NCBI GenBank assembly: GCA_947643595.1
Contig: CANRWP010000010.1
Span: 1 to 64,000, forward strand
From: an uncultured bacterium
Lineage (GTDB): Bacteria > Bacillota > Clostridia > Lachnospirales > Lachnospiraceae
Direction: 5' to 3'
DNA length: 64,000 bases
Part shown: positions 52,948 to 63,061 of the stretch, in pieces
Position numbering within the stretch: position 1 is the stretch's first letter
Layout: each line of letters begins with the position of its first letter
Notes under the pieces: model-generated
Seen by the model: only the letters and a program-made list of their open reading frames with translations
Database searches by the model: none
What the model was told of the DNA's origin: nothing
Program-made: the position numbers and the translations under genes

Positions 52948-52961
52948 CGTTTTCCCTCCTG

Positions 52962-53852
52962 TTAAACTTCGTAATTAACCCATTTTTTCTGTCCTATAAA
53001 CTGAAAGACTGTGGCGATACCGATGATCAGCACTGTCCAGACAGCTATAGCGGAACCAGAACCTCGGCTGCCTGCCACGAAAGATTCGCGGTAGAACAGA
53101 TAGATCAGGCTCTGTACGCTGGTCAGCGCAGGGTTGGTCTCCTCCACCATCATGTAAATCAGGTCGTAGACTTTCAGAGAAGTCATGAGCCGCATGATCA
53201 TGGTCACGAATAACGTGGGTGATATCATGGGCAGAGTGATCTTAAAAAATTGCGTGATCTTACCGGCGCCGTCGATGGAGGAAGCTTCATAGTAGGATTT
53301 TGAAATATTCTGCAGGCCGGATAAGAGCAGGACTGCGTCATAACCGATGGCACTCCAGACTGCTACGATGGAACAGGAGATAAGAACCACATGGGGATCT
53401 GTAACCCATGCCACACGTGTTCCGAAAATCTGGTTGAGAATGCCGTACTCGCTGTTGAATATCCAGCGCCATACCATGGTGACAGCGGCAGGGGCGCAAA
53501 CCATGGGAAGGAAAAAGATGGTGCGGAAGCCGCTCTTAAATTTCACTTTAGTGTTGAGCAGTATCGCGACCAGCAGGGAGAGAAAGATCCCTACGGGGAC
53601 GGTCAGAACACAGAACAGTAAAGTATTGCCGGTTGCCCGCCAGAAGTCGGTGTTCTGAAACATATTGATATAATTGTCCAGACCGATAAATTTATAGTGT
53701 CCAAACCCAAGATGCTCACAGAAGCTGGCATAGATTGTCTGGATAAAAGGCCATACATTCAGTATGAGAAGCCCGATGATAGTGGGAGCAACCATAAGGT
53801 ATCTCCAGAATTGTTCGCCTTTGGCAGCGGCAGATGTTTTCCCGCTTTTCAT
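52962..53852 (-). CDS. Sugar ABC transporter permease (MalF/LplB-like)
   Basis: A 296-aa, six-helix permease with the EAA loop YEASSIDGAGKITQFFKITLPM. ATG at 53852 follows AGAGGAGG; the track's 47-residue extension overlaps the upstream binding-protein gene and is rejected. It sits between the binding protein and the truncated permease in what was an alpha-galactoside importer operon. Confidence 0.92.
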   Translation of the reverse strand: MKSGKTSAAAKGEQFWRYLMVAPTIIGLLILNVWPFIQTIYASFCEHLGFGHYKFIGLDNYINMFQNTDFWRATGNTLLFCVLTVPVGIFLSLLVAILLNTKVKFKSGFRTIFFLPMVCAPAAVTMVWRWIFNSEYGILNQIFGTRVAWVTDPHVVLISCSIVAVWSAIGYDAVLLLSGLQNISKSYYEASSIDGAGKITQFFKITLPMISPTLFVTMIMRLMTSLKVYDLIYMMVEETNPALTSVQSLIYLFYRESFVAGSRGSGSAIAVWTVLIIGIATVFQFIGQKKWVNYEV

Positions 53853-53866
53853 AGATGATCCTCCTC

Positions 53867-55168
53867 TCATTCGTCCGCCAGTTTTTTGGCGGTTTCCGTA
53901 TCTACGATCTGTTGCATGTTTTCCAACCCGGCCGTCAGATCCTGTTCCCCGGCGTAAACTTTCGTCAGCTGATCCAGAACCTGGCTTTTCCATTTGGGGC
54001 TTGCGGAGTTGTAAACTGCCTGGACAGCGTAATCAAACTGCTCGAAAATAATGTCCAGATCCAGTTTTTCATCGTAAGAGTCAAAAGCGCTGCGCCAGGT
54101 TTCCTCTGTGCCGAGGTAGGCGGGGATCGCCGCGCCGTTCTCCCCCTGAATACGCTGGGCTTCCTCTGTCCCGAAGAATTTGATCACATCCAGAGCCGCC
54201 TCCAGCTGTTTTCCGTGGGCTGCAGTAGAATAGCACAGACCGTTGGACATGGTGGCTCTGCCGTCGCCGTTCAGGGGATCAGGACATTTCGGGAGTTTCG
54301 CTATATCCCATTTGCCCCGCATTTCCGGATAGTTTTCCATCAGCTGCGGCAGATTCCAGTTGCCTTCCATATACATGGAACCGACCTCGGAGAAAAATGC
54401 CGTGGAAGGAGTAGTCTCTGTAAAATAGGTCTGTGAGGGACACCAGTCGTAGTCCTGCATTCCCACATAGAATCCAATGCCTTTGACTGAGCCGGGCTGC
54501 GTGTAACCAGCAGTGGTCTTATCTTCGCTCAGGATGTAGCCGCCTGCCTGGTAGGCGAAAGGCCAGTATCCGAGCTGGTCGTCGTTATAAGCCATAAAGC
54601 CGTATTTTCCGGTGGCGTTGTAGATCTGCTCGGATGCGCTGACCAGATCGTCCCAGGTCCAGTCGTCATCGGGATAATCTACTCCGGCGGCATCAAACAT
54701 TTCTTTATTGTAGACGAGATGTCCGTTATCCTTATCTTTGGGAACGCCATACAGGTTTCCGTCGCTGCCGCTGGCGTTATTGATAGATATCTCGGAAAAA
54801 TGTTTTTGGTAGTAATCCGGTTCTACGTCGTCATAAAGGTGAGTTACATCCGCGAGCATTCCGAAGTCGGCATAGTAAAGCAGCTGGTTGGTGTGCATCC
54901 AGAAAATGTCAGGCATGGTATTGCATTCTGCGGTTGCCTCGAGCTTTGTCCAGTATTCCCCCCAGCTGGTTGCCTGTACTTCGATCACTACATCGGGATG
55001 TTTGGCAGTGTAGGCATCGCACATGGCCTGCATGCCGGGACGCTGGTAGACATCCCAGATCTGGAATGTCAGGTGGGTTTTTCCATCCGAGGCGCCGCAT
55101 GCGGTCAAAGGAAGAATCAACAGCATGGAGACGAGAAGGATGGCGGTTGCACGGTAAATCTTTTTCAT
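53867..55168 (-). CDS. Sugar ABC transporter substrate-binding lipoprotein
   Basis: A 433-aa lipoprotein (ILLVSMLLILPLTACG, Cys24) with a family-1 solute-binding fold (LTFQIWDVYQRPGMQAMCDAY ... GVPKDKDNGHLVYNKEMFDAAG). It is the first gene of the degraded locus, with its own promoter upstream. The GH36 remnant suggests raffinose-type alpha-galactosides as ligand. It is intact but now lacks a complete permease pair in this window. Confidence 0.92.
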   Translation of the reverse strand: MKKIYRATAILLVSMLLILPLTACGASDGKTHLTFQIWDVYQRPGMQAMCDAYTAKHPDVVIEVQATSWGEYWTKLEATAECNTMPDIFWMHTNQLLYYADFGMLADVTHLYDDVEPDYYQKHFSEISINNASGSDGNLYGVPKDKDNGHLVYNKEMFDAAGVDYPDDDWTWDDLVSASEQIYNATGKYGFMAYNDDQLGYWPFAYQAGGYILSEDKTTAGYTQPGSVKGIGFYVGMQDYDWCPSQTYFTETTPSTAFFSEVGSMYMEGNWNLPQLMENYPEMRGKWDIAKLPKCPDPLNGDGRATMSNGLCYSTAAHGKQLEAALDVIKFFGTEEAQRIQGENGAAIPAYLGTEETWRSAFDSYDEKLDLDIIFEQFDYAVQAVYNSASPKWKSQVLDQLTKVYAGEQDLTAGLENMQQIVDTETAKKLADE

Positions 55169-55257
55169 ACGTTTTCCTCTTTTCTTTTATTTTTTATGCG
55201 ATATGCAGAAAGAGGGTCCGGACTCTGTTCCTATGTATCTCACATAAGTTATAAAAT

Positions 55258-55287
55258 ATTATAATTTGAAGAAAAGTTGTCTGTAAA
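55258..55287 (-). promoter_or_regulatory. Promoter of the binding-protein operon
   Basis: On the minus strand TTTACA (55287-55282), an 18-bp spacer and TATAAT (55263-55258) lie about 90 bp before the gene start. Confidence 0.55.
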
Positions 55288-55558
55288 TCAGACGGTGTGT
55301 CCAAAATATATCAGAATTTGATTAAAAGTCAAATTTTTGTATATATAGCATTGTATATATATATGATTCATTTTTTCTGTTGGAAAAGTTGTTGCCTTAC
55401 AGGCTGCGCGGCGAGCAGGAAATAAATTGTCAAAATGGATAATGGTACAAGTAATTGCTCAAATAATATATAAAAAAGTGCAAATAATAGAATTAAAATC
55501 TTGATAAAAAGTGTGAATTATGATATTTTGATATTATTTTGAAGTTATGGGGATTCTT
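55288..55558. other. AT-rich intergenic stretch
   Basis: This AT-rich region, with a run of TATATATA around 55340-55360, completes a gap of nearly 400 bp between the binding-protein gene and the broken ATPase. Apart from the minus-strand promoter beside it I see no gene, RNA or convincing repeat. Confidence 0.5.
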
Positions 55559-56810
55559 ATGGAACGAATTGCAGCGCAAAAACTGATGGAATGGAATAAC
55601 AGTAAACGCAGAAAACCTTTAATCATATGGGGTGCAAGACAGGTGGGGAAAACCTATCTTGTCAAAGATATTTTCGCAGAAACTTGCTATAAAGACAGCT
55701 ATATCTATATTGACTGTAAAGTGGAGGATGAAATCAGCAATTTCTGTTCAAAAACAGCAGATTCCGGTTATTGCCACTGGTTTGATGGTGCGTATTAAGA
55801 TTCAGAGAGAAACGCATAAACGGGGTGTCGGAAGTAACAGCGAATTTTTGTTTCCGGTGGGGAAGATAAATCAGGTCACAGTTTATCCAATGACTTTTGA
55901 TGAGTTTCTGATGAACAGCAACAGACTGTTGTATGATACGGTAAAAAAGGTATATGAAAACAGGACACCTCTTGATGCGGAGTTTAACGGGCTTGCTATG
56001 GAACAGATTTATAAATATCTGCTTGTGGGCGGTATGCCTGAGGTGGTAGATGCCTGCATCAATGAGGGCAATCTTTTTGAGGCCAGGGAAATTCTTGGGG
56101 AGCTGTATGACAACTATCTTTCCGATATGGAGCTGTATCAGGCAAGTCAGGAGGCGGTTTTGCAGTCCCGCACGCTGTTTTCCAATATTTATAAAGAACT
56201 CAATAAGGAGTCCAAAAACTTTTCACCGGGGCTTATTGAAGAGAAGAGCAAGACAAGAGATTTTGCCACTTCGATCCAGTGGCTTACCATGGCACATGTC
56301 ATAAATCAGTCATTCCAGTTAAAAGAGCATATCACGATGCCGCTGATACCGGATAATGAGAGCCATTTCTGTCTGTTTTTCGGCGATATAGGCATGTTTT
56401 CTTATCAAAGCGGAATTAACGCCGCTTCGTTTATATCAAGCGAGAGAGAAAATATGCTTTCCGGTATTTTCTTTGAAAATTTTGTGGCGGGAGAATTGAC
56501 TGCAAAAGGCCATAAGCTGTTTTACTGGAGAGAGAAGGCGTCGGCAAAGATTGAATTTATCGTTGAATCAAATAATGAATTGTATCCGATCGATGTGAAA
56601 AAGGGCAGGGGAACGCTTAATTCTCTTGAAAAATTTTCAGCTCATAACAGGTTTAAGTATGTTATAAAGGTTTCCAGGAACAATTACGGTTTCAATAAGG
56701 AACAAAGAATAATGACTATACCGTTTTATTTTTTCCCGTTTGTGGCCAGAGATCTTGCGGAGGGGAAGATGGAGAAAAATTCTTGTCTTACACCTTCTTT
56801 TAAAGTATAA
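55559..56810 (+). pseudogene. DUF4143 AAA ATPase with internal deletion
   Basis: The N-terminal frame (MERIAAQKLMEWNNSKRRKPL ... IIWGARQVGKTYLVKDIF) has Walker A and runs to KVEDEISNFCSK. The remainder continues in another frame from IPVIATGLMVRIKIQRE through FPVGKINQVTVYPMTFDEFL and a complete DUF4143 C-terminal domain. The segment that should hold Walker B (typically a LLIFDEIQ-like block, ~45 residues) is missing, and the frame shifts at about 55750-55775. The gene is thus broken by a small deletion. Confidence 0.82.
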
Positions 56811-56864
56811 TTGCCCTAAAGCAATACAGATGCAGAAAAAAGGAAAGAATAAAAGGAGAAAAAG

Positions 56865-58295
56865 ATGGGAGACAAAAAATTAGTGGAAGCGATCACCTCC
56901 ATGGAGGAGGATTTCGCGCAGTGGTATACAGACGTCGTGAAGAAGGCGGAACTGATCGATTATACGAGCGTCAAGGGCTGTATGGTGATCCGTCCGGCGG
57001 GATACGCGATCTGGGAACTGATCCAGAAGCAGCTCGACGATATGTTCAAGGAGACGGGAGTGCAGAACGCTTATCTGCCCATGTTCATCCCGGAGAGCCT
57101 TCTGCAGAAGGAGAAAGACCATGTGGAGGGATTTGCGCCGGAGGTGGCGTGGGTAACGCACGGCGGGCAGCAGGAGCTGCAGGAAAGACTCTGTGTGCGC
57201 CCCACATCCGAGACGTTGTTCTGTGATTACTATAAAAATGTGGTGCAGTCCTACCGGGACCTGCCGCAGGTATTGAACCAGTGGTGTTCCGTCGTGCGTT
57301 GGGAGAAGGAGACGAGGCCTTTCCTTCGCAGCCGCGAGTTTTTGTGGCAGGAGGGGCACACGGCGCATGCGACGGCGGAGGATGCGGAGGCAAGAACGCT
57401 GCAGATGCTCCATGTCTATGCGGAATTTCTGGAGAAGGTGCTGGCGATCCCCGTGATCAAAGGGCAGAAGACGGAGAAGGAGCGTTTCGCGGGAGCGGTG
57501 GCTACCTATACGGTGGAGGCGCTGATGCACGACGGAAAGGCATTGCAGTCCGGGACGAGCCATAATTTCGGGGACGGCTTTGCGCAGGCGTTCGGTATTC
57601 AGTTTACGGATAAAGATAACAAGTTAAAATATGTACACCAGACGTCCTGGGGCGTGTCCACCCGTATGATCGGCGGACTGATCATGGTGCACAGCGATAA
57701 TTCGGGGCTGGTATTGCCTCCCAGGGTTGCGCCGGTTCAGGTGGCGATCATTCCGATCCAGCAGAGGAAGGAAGGCGTGCTGGAGAAAGCCGCGGAGTTA
57801 AAAGAGATGTTGAAGGACTTCCGCGTGAAGGTGGATGACAGCGATAAGAGCCCGGGATGGAAGTTCTCCGAGCAGGAGATGCGTGGAATTCCTCTGCGCA
57901 TCGAGGTGGGACCGAAGGATATCGAGGCAGGAAAGTGTGTGATCTGCCGCCGCGATACGAGAGATAAGATGGAAGTGCCGTTCGGGGAACTTGCCGGAAA
58001 GGTGAGAGAGCTGCTCGAGAAGATGCAGAGGGAGATGCTGGAGCGCGCGAGGGCTCACAGGGATTCTCATACTTATGTCGCGAAGGACTATGAGGAGTTT
58101 AAGCAGATCTTTGGTGAGAAGGCAGGTTTTGTGAAAGCCATGTGGTGCGGATGTCAGGACTGCGAGGATAAGATCAAGGAAGAATTGTCTGTGACCAGCA
58201 GATGTATGCCTTTTGAACAGGAACAGTTGTCGGATGTGTGCGTCTGCTGCGGCAAACCCGCGAAGAAGATGGTTTACTGGGGCAGGGCCTATTAA
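56865..58295 (+). CDS. proS: Prolyl-tRNA synthetase (archaeal/eukaryotic-like type)
   Basis: A 476-aa class II synthetase charging tRNA-Pro with proline. It shows motif 2 ([34 protein letters not shown]) and motif 3 ([26 protein letters not shown]), an anticodon-binding domain, and a C-terminal Cys-rich zinc-binding region (CGCQDC ... CVCCG). The short form without the bacterial editing insertion is common in Clostridia. A good AGGAG precedes the ATG. Confidence 0.96.
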   Translation: MGDKKLVEAITSMEEDFAQWYTDVVKKAELIDYTSVKGCMVIRPAGYAIWELIQKQLDDMFKETGVQNAYLPMFIPESLLQKEKDHVEGFAPEVAWVTHGGQQELQERLCVRPTSETLFCDYYKNVVQSYRDLPQVLNQWCSVVRWEKETRPFLRSREFLWQEGHTAHATAEDAEARTLQMLHVYAEFLEKVLAIPVIKGQKTEKERFAGAVATYTVEALMHDGKALQSGTSHNFGDGFAQAFGIQFTDKDNKLKYVHQTSWGVSTRMIGGLIMVHSDNSGLVLPPRVAPVQVAIIPIQQRKEGVLEKAAELKEMLKDFRVKVDDSDKSPGWKFSEQEMRGIPLRIEVGPKDIEAGKCVICRRDTRDKMEVPFGELAGKVRELLEKMQREMLERARAHRDSHTYVAKDYEEFKQIFGEKAGFVKAMWCGCQDCEDKIKEELSVTSRCMPFEQEQLSDVCVCCGKPAKKMVYWGRAY

Positions 58296-58316
58296 GTCCG
58301 GCCTGTCAAATAAAAT

Positions 58317-59669
58317 ATGAAAAAAGATATAAAAATTACTTTGCCTGAACAGGTAACATTTATTATCAATACACTGAACGGAGCGGGCTTTGAGGCTTAT
58401 GCGGTGGGCGGCTGTGTGCGGGATTCGATCATGGGGCGGGTGCCCGATGACTGGGATATCACCACATCCGCCGATCCGCAGCAGGTAAAAAAGCTGTTTC
58501 GGCGTACCATAGATACCGGCATTCAGCACGGGACCGTGACGGTGATGCTGCAGAAAACGGGATATGAGGTGACGACCTATCGGATCGACGGAGAGTACGA
58601 GGACAACAGGCATCCAAAAAATGTTGTGTTTACCAAATCTCTGGAGGAAGATCTGAAGCGCCGGGACTTTACGGTGAACGCGATGGCATATCATCCGGCG
58701 CAGGGCCTGATGGATCTCTTTGACGGCATCGGCGATATGGAGAGAAAGCTCATCCGCTGTGTAGGGGATGCGCAGGAGAGATTTTCGGAGGATGCCCTGC
58801 GCATAATGCGGGGCGTGCGCTTTTCAGCGCAGTTTGGCTATGAGATAGAGGAGCAGACGAAAAAGGCGGCCTGTAAGCTGGCGGGAAATTTAGAAGACGT
58901 CAGCGCGGAGCGGATCAGGGTGGAGCTGGTAAAACTGCTGGTCTCCCCGCATCCGGATTATCTGCGCAGGGCGTATGAACTGGGAATCACAAAGGTCTTT
59001 CTGCCGGAGTTTGATCTCTGTATGGAGACAGAGCAGAATAATCCCCATCACTGTTACAATGTCGGTGAGCACACTTTGCAGGCGATGAGGGCTGTCGGAG
59101 CCGACAGGGTGCTGCGGCTTGCCATGCTTTTGCATGATATCGGAAAGCCGCTGACGAAAACGACGGATGAAACAGGAAAAGATCACTTTAAAAAACATGC
59201 AAAGGAGAGCACAAGACTGGCAGAAGATATTTTGCGCAGGCTGAAGTTTGACAATGATACGATAAAAAAAGTCTGTCGTCTGGTGGAGTTCCACGACTGG
59301 TCCATCGACCTGGAGGAGAATGTGAAGATTTCCACGGTGCGTCGGCTGATCGCGAAGATCGGGGATGACGCGTTTCCGGACATGTTTGAGGTAAATCGGG
59401 CGGATCTTCTCGCGCAGAGCGAATATTTCCGGACAGAAAAGCTGGCAAAGCAGGAGCGGCTGGAGGAGATGTATCGGGAGATAAAGGAGAAGAAAGACTG
59501 CTTATCCCTGAGAGATCTGGCGGTGAGCGGAAAAGATCTTCTGGAAAAGGGACTGAAGCCAGGAAGGGAACTGGGAGAAATATTACAGAGAATGTTGACG
59601 GATGTTTTGGGAGATCCGACACATAATAAAAAAGAGTATTTATTAGAAAATTTGGACCAATATTTATAA
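58317..59669 (+). CDS. cca: CCA-adding tRNA nucleotidyltransferase
   Basis: A 450-aa class II nucleotidyltransferase that builds the CCA end of tRNA. Head-domain motif AVGGCVRDSIMGRVPDDWDITT carries the two catalytic Asp residues; KRRDFTVNAMA and EDALRIMRGVRFSAQFGY follow. An HD domain is present (LAMLLHDIGKP). The ribosome binding site is weak, so translation may depend on coupling to proS 21 bp upstream. Confidence 0.95.
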   Translation: MKKDIKITLPEQVTFIINTLNGAGFEAYAVGGCVRDSIMGRVPDDWDITTSADPQQVKKLFRRTIDTGIQHGTVTVMLQKTGYEVTTYRIDGEYEDNRHPKNVVFTKSLEEDLKRRDFTVNAMAYHPAQGLMDLFDGIGDMERKLIRCVGDAQERFSEDALRIMRGVRFSAQFGYEIEEQTKKAACKLAGNLEDVSAERIRVELVKLLVSPHPDYLRRAYELGITKVFLPEFDLCMETEQNNPHHCYNVGEHTLQAMRAVGADRVLRLAMLLHDIGKPLTKTTDETGKDHFKKHAKESTRLAEDILRRLKFDNDTIKKVCRLVEFHDWSIDLEENVKISTVRRLIAKIGDDAFPDMFEVNRADLLAQSEYFRTEKLAKQERLEEMYREIKEKKDCLSLRDLAVSGKDLLEKGLKPGRELGEILQRMLTDVLGDPTHNKKEYLLENLDQYL

Positions 59670-59728
59670 CATACTTCGCCTTTTTGTTTCATAAGATAGG
59701 TTATGAACAATTTCAGGAGGCTTGCATT

Positions 59729-60724
59729 GTGAAACCGAAGGCAGTAAATGTGTTGGAGAGGTATGACCTGGAAGTGCTTCGTACCTGGAAGGTGCGGGGC
59801 GCTATTCTTTGTGAGAGTGACAAAGGGCTTTTTATTTTAAAAGAATGTAACAGCAGTAAGGAGAAACTTCTGCTTCAGGACGCATTTCTGGCCTTTTTAA
59901 GAGAGAGGGGGTTTCTGCAGGCGGAGGAACTTTTCAGAAACAGGGACGGAGAGCTGCTGAGCCGGGACGTGGACGGTACGGGCTATATTGTGAAAACCTA
60001 TGTGGAGGGCAGAGAATGCAGTATCGGAGGGAGCAGAGAGGCTCTTTCGGACGGCTGTACCGCTATGCGGACACTGGCGAGACTGCACAGGCTGAGCGGC
60101 GATTTTATGGATTCTTTCGATGAGGAAGAGAGGAGAGTGCCTCTTGTTCTCCAGGAATTTGAAAAGCATAACCGGGAGTTGAAAAAAGTGAAGCGCTTTC
60201 TGAAAGAAAAAAGTCAGAAAAGTGATTTTGAGCATTTCCTGCAGCGGCATTACGATCTGTTCCTGGAGCAGGCGGTGACTGTCCTGGAGGAGCTGAAAAG
60301 AGAAACCGTGGGAGATGTATATCAAATTCTGTGCCATGGCGATTTCCAGTATCACAATGTATTGTTTTGCGGGAGCGATGTGCGGCTGATGAATTTTGAA
60401 AAGTGTGTCCGGGATGACAGGAGCAGGGATATCTATCACTTCAGTCGGAAAATGCTGGAAAAGAGTGACTGGCAGGCGGAGGTCGGGGAGGCTTTGCTCA
60501 ACGCTTATGAGAGGGAGTTGAAACTTACGCCGGAGGATGGCAGATGGCTCTATTACCGTTTCAGCTATCCGGAAAAATTCTGGAAGATAGTGAATTATTA
60601 TTATAACAGAGGAAAAGCTTTTATCCCTGATAAAAACAGAGAAAAGCTGGAGGTGCTTTTGGAGCAGGAGGCACGCAGAAAGAATTTTATCAGAAGTGTG
60701 ATCGGGGAAAGGTTCATGGTATAA
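59729..60724 (+). CDS. CotS-like spore coat kinase-fold protein
   Basis: A 331-aa aminoglycoside-phosphotransferase-fold protein with VLERYDLEVLRTWKVRGAILCESDKGLFILKE at the N-terminus and the catalytic loop ILCHGDFQYHNVLF. The pattern is that of CotS/YtaA spore-coat proteins. The GTG at 59729 behind TCAGGAGG is a better start than the track's 59684. It suggests the host makes spores. Confidence 0.85.
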   Translation: MKPKAVNVLERYDLEVLRTWKVRGAILCESDKGLFILKECNSSKEKLLLQDAFLAFLRERGFLQAEELFRNRDGELLSRDVDGTGYIVKTYVEGRECSIGGSREALSDGCTAMRTLARLHRLSGDFMDSFDEEERRVPLVLQEFEKHNRELKKVKRFLKEKSQKSDFEHFLQRHYDLFLEQAVTVLEELKRETVGDVYQILCHGDFQYHNVLFCGSDVRLMNFEKCVRDDRSRDIYHFSRKMLEKSDWQAEVGEALLNAYERELKLTPEDGRWLYYRFSYPEKFWKIVNYYYNRGKAFIPDKNREKLEVLLEQEARRKNFIRSVIGERFMV

Positions 60725-60775
60725 GCAGCGCGCATAAAGTATATATTCACGGAGAGAAGGCGCGAAAGGAGCAGA

Positions 60776-62260
60776 ATGGTGAAGAGACGAAGGAGAAAAC
60801 AGACAGCAGCAGGAATAGCGGTACTATTTTGCCTGCTGTTTTTGATGTCCTGTGGTCGTCAGGATAAAAATGGGGAGGAACAAAACGATACCGGGTTTGT
60901 GGCGGCGGATAAGGGGATCTTTGACTCGGCGGATACCGCCGTGGTGGCGCAGATCGATATGGATGAAAAGAATATCACGCTGAAAAATATGGAGAAAAAG
61001 CGTCAGTATACGCTGGGCTACGACGGAACGACTTTTTTTTACGACAAGTACGGCAAGGTCATTTCTGTCACCCAGCTGCAGAAAGGCGAAGTGGTCGATA
61101 TCACTTTCTTTAAAGAGAGAAAGCGCTTAAACACGCTGCAGATTTCAGGTGACGCCTGGGTTCACAAAAACATGGACGAGTACAAGCTGGACGAGGAAAA
61201 GTTTCAGGCTGAGGTGGGATCTGCCGTCTACGCTTATTCGGAGGATACGGTCGTCATAGCGGACGAGAAGCAGGGGGAGCTGATCGACATCAACCCTGTC
61301 GATATTCTGACATTCCGCGGCGTCGGATCGGATGTCTACAGCATTGTGGTGGAGAAAGGGCACGGCTATGTCCGGCTGAAAAACGAGGAATATTTCTATG
61401 ACGGCTGGATCGAGATCGGGAAGAAGACGATCCAGAGGGTGACGGAGAATATGCTGCTGACCGTGCCGGAGGGAAAGCACCAGGTCATCATCAGCAATAA
61501 GGGGACAAGCGGTGTAAAACAGATCGAGATACGCAGGAATATGGAGCTGGAGCTGGATGTGGGGGATCTGAAAGGCGAAGATCCCAAATACGGAACGGTG
61601 GTGTTTACGATCACGCCGGAGGATGCGACGCTCTACCTGGACGGGGATAAGACGGAGTACGGCTCGCCGGTGAGACTGGAGTACGGCATACATCAGATGA
61701 TCGTGATGGCGGACGGCTATGAGACGATAAGCCAGTATCTGAAAGTGGGGCAGGAATCAGCCGGTATCGAGGTGACCATGAAGGCGGATGCTTCCGACAG
61801 CGATGTCTCCGGCAACGATGTGTCAGGGAATGATGTGCTTTCCGACAGCGAGATACTGGAGGAAGTGAACCGGATCCTGAATGAGAGGGGTTACAGCGGC
61901 ATCACATCCTCGGATCTGGCGGGAAATAACAACAGCCAGAACGGGACTGCGGCGGATGGAAACAACAATAATACGGGGACGGACAACTCCGGAGCCGGCA
62001 ATGCGGGAAACGGCCAGACAAACACGCCGGTGACGAGTACGCTCTCCTACTATGTGACGGTGGACGCGCCGGTCGGAGTGGAGGTCTATCTGGACGGAAA
62101 CTATATCGGGATCGCGCCCTGCAGTTTCAAGAAAGATACGGGATCCCATACGCTCACACTGCGCAAGACAGGGTATGTGGCGAAATCCTACACGATACAG
62201 ATGGATGAAGAAGAGAAAAACGTGAGCTATTCGTTTTTGGATTTAGTGGAGATGGATTAG
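60776..62260 (+). CDS. PEGA-domain lipoprotein
   Basis: A 494-aa protein with a lipoprotein signal (FCLLFLMSCGRQ, Cys26) and an N-terminal region of unknown fold (about 45-265). A PEGA domain (about 270-340, YGTVVFTITPEDATLYLDGD), a Ser/Asp/Asn/Gly-rich linker (DSDVSGNDVSGNDV and NNNNTGTDNSG) and a second PEGA domain (about 420-490, VTVDAPVGVEVYLDGNYIG) follow. PEGA domains are surface beta-sandwich modules, often in wall-associated proteins. It is probably held on the outer face of the membrane. The stop codon directly abuts the mazG start. Confidence 0.85.
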   Translation: MVKRRRRKQTAAGIAVLFCLLFLMSCGRQDKNGEEQNDTGFVAADKGIFDSADTAVVAQIDMDEKNITLKNMEKKRQYTLGYDGTTFFYDKYGKVISVTQLQKGEVVDITFFKERKRLNTLQISGDAWVHKNMDEYKLDEEKFQAEVGSAVYAYSEDTVVIADEKQGELIDINPVDILTFRGVGSDVYSIVVEKGHGYVRLKNEEYFYDGWIEIGKKTIQRVTENMLLTVPEGKHQVIISNKGTSGVKQIEIRRNMELELDVGDLKGEDPKYGTVVFTITPEDATLYLDGDKTEYGSPVRLEYGIHQMIVMADGYETISQYLKVGQESAGIEVTMKADASDSDVSGNDVSGNDVLSDSEILEEVNRILNERGYSGITSSDLAGNNNSQNGTAADGNNNNTGTDNSGAGNAGNGQTNTPVTSTLSYYVTVDAPVGVEVYLDGNYIGIAPCSFKKDTGSHTLTLRKTGYVAKSYTIQMDEEEKNVSYSFLDLVEMD

Positions 62261-62977
62261 ATGAGTGACAAATACCGATTTGAAGATTTTGTAGAGATCA
62301 TAGAAAAACTTCGGGCGAAGGACGGCTGCCCCTGGGACAGAGAGCAGACCCACGACAGTCTGCGCCCCTGCATGATGGAGGAAGCAGCGGAGTTCGTCAG
62401 CTCGATTCGGATCTACCACGAGAGCGGCAGCGCGGAAAATATGCGGGAGGAGCTCGGAGATATTCTGCTGCAGGTGGTAATGCACAGTGTGATCGCGGAG
62501 GAAGAAGGGCTTTTTACGATGAAGGATGTGGTGGAGGAAGTCTCGGAAAAGATGATCAGACGGCATCCCCATATTTTCGGGACCGCGCAGGCGGACACCT
62601 CGGAGCAGGTGCTGCAAAACTGGGATGAGATCAAGAAAAAGGAGAAGGAGGGGAAGAGCTGGATCGCCTCGCCGCTTCGGGAGATCCCGGGCGAGCTTCC
62701 CTCCCTGACAAGGGGTCCGAAGGTCTTAAAGAAGATAGACAAGCTGTATGAGAAGGCGCCCTCCAGAGAGGAGACTTCGGACAGACTGCTCACGGCGGCG
62801 AGGGAACTCTCCGCCTGCGGGGAAGAGACGGAAAAAGGGCAGGTAGAAAAATGGCTTGGAGACGCGCTTCTCGCCCTGTGTGAGATCGCCAGAAGAGAGA
62901 AGATCCCGGCGGAACAGGTGCTGATGGACAGGATAGAAGAGCTGATAGAGGAAAAGGAAGGGGATCGGAAGATCTGA
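62261..62977 (+). CDS. mazG: MazG nucleoside triphosphate pyrophosphohydrolase
   Basis: A 238-aa protein with the MazG metal-binding motifs (LRAKDGCPWDREQTHDSLRPCMMEEAAEF ... EELGDILLQVVMHSVIAEEEGLF). It hydrolyses NTPs to NMP and pyrophosphate, cleaning non-canonical nucleotides. It starts one base after the PEGA gene stop. Its second half is a shorter, degenerate repeat. Confidence 0.94.
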   Translation: MSDKYRFEDFVEIIEKLRAKDGCPWDREQTHDSLRPCMMEEAAEFVSSIRIYHESGSAENMREELGDILLQVVMHSVIAEEEGLFTMKDVVEEVSEKMIRRHPHIFGTAQADTSEQVLQNWDEIKKKEKEGKSWIASPLREIPGELPSLTRGPKVLKKIDKLYEKAPSREETSDRLLTAARELSACGEETEKGQVEKWLGDALLALCEIARREKIPAEQVLMDRIEELIEEKEGDRKI

Positions 62978-63010
62978 GGAGAAAATAGAAGATAACCAAA
63001 GAATATTTTA

Positions 63011-63039
63011 TTGTAACCTGAGAGATAAAAAGATATAAT
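63011..63039 (+). promoter_or_regulatory. Promoter of the aldo/keto reductase gene
   Basis: TTGTAA (63011-63016), an exact 17-bp spacer and TATAAT (63034-63039) lie 23 bp before the start codon. Confidence 0.8.
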
Positions 63040-63061
63040 ATTCAAAAAGGAGGAGGAATGT

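Noticed and set aside
49412-56810. Reading this region as a defence island
   Set aside because: Two ATPases of unclear role are the only hints. The genes between them are a damaged sugar importer and its regulator, and there is no recognisable restriction, toxin-antitoxin or other defence gene.
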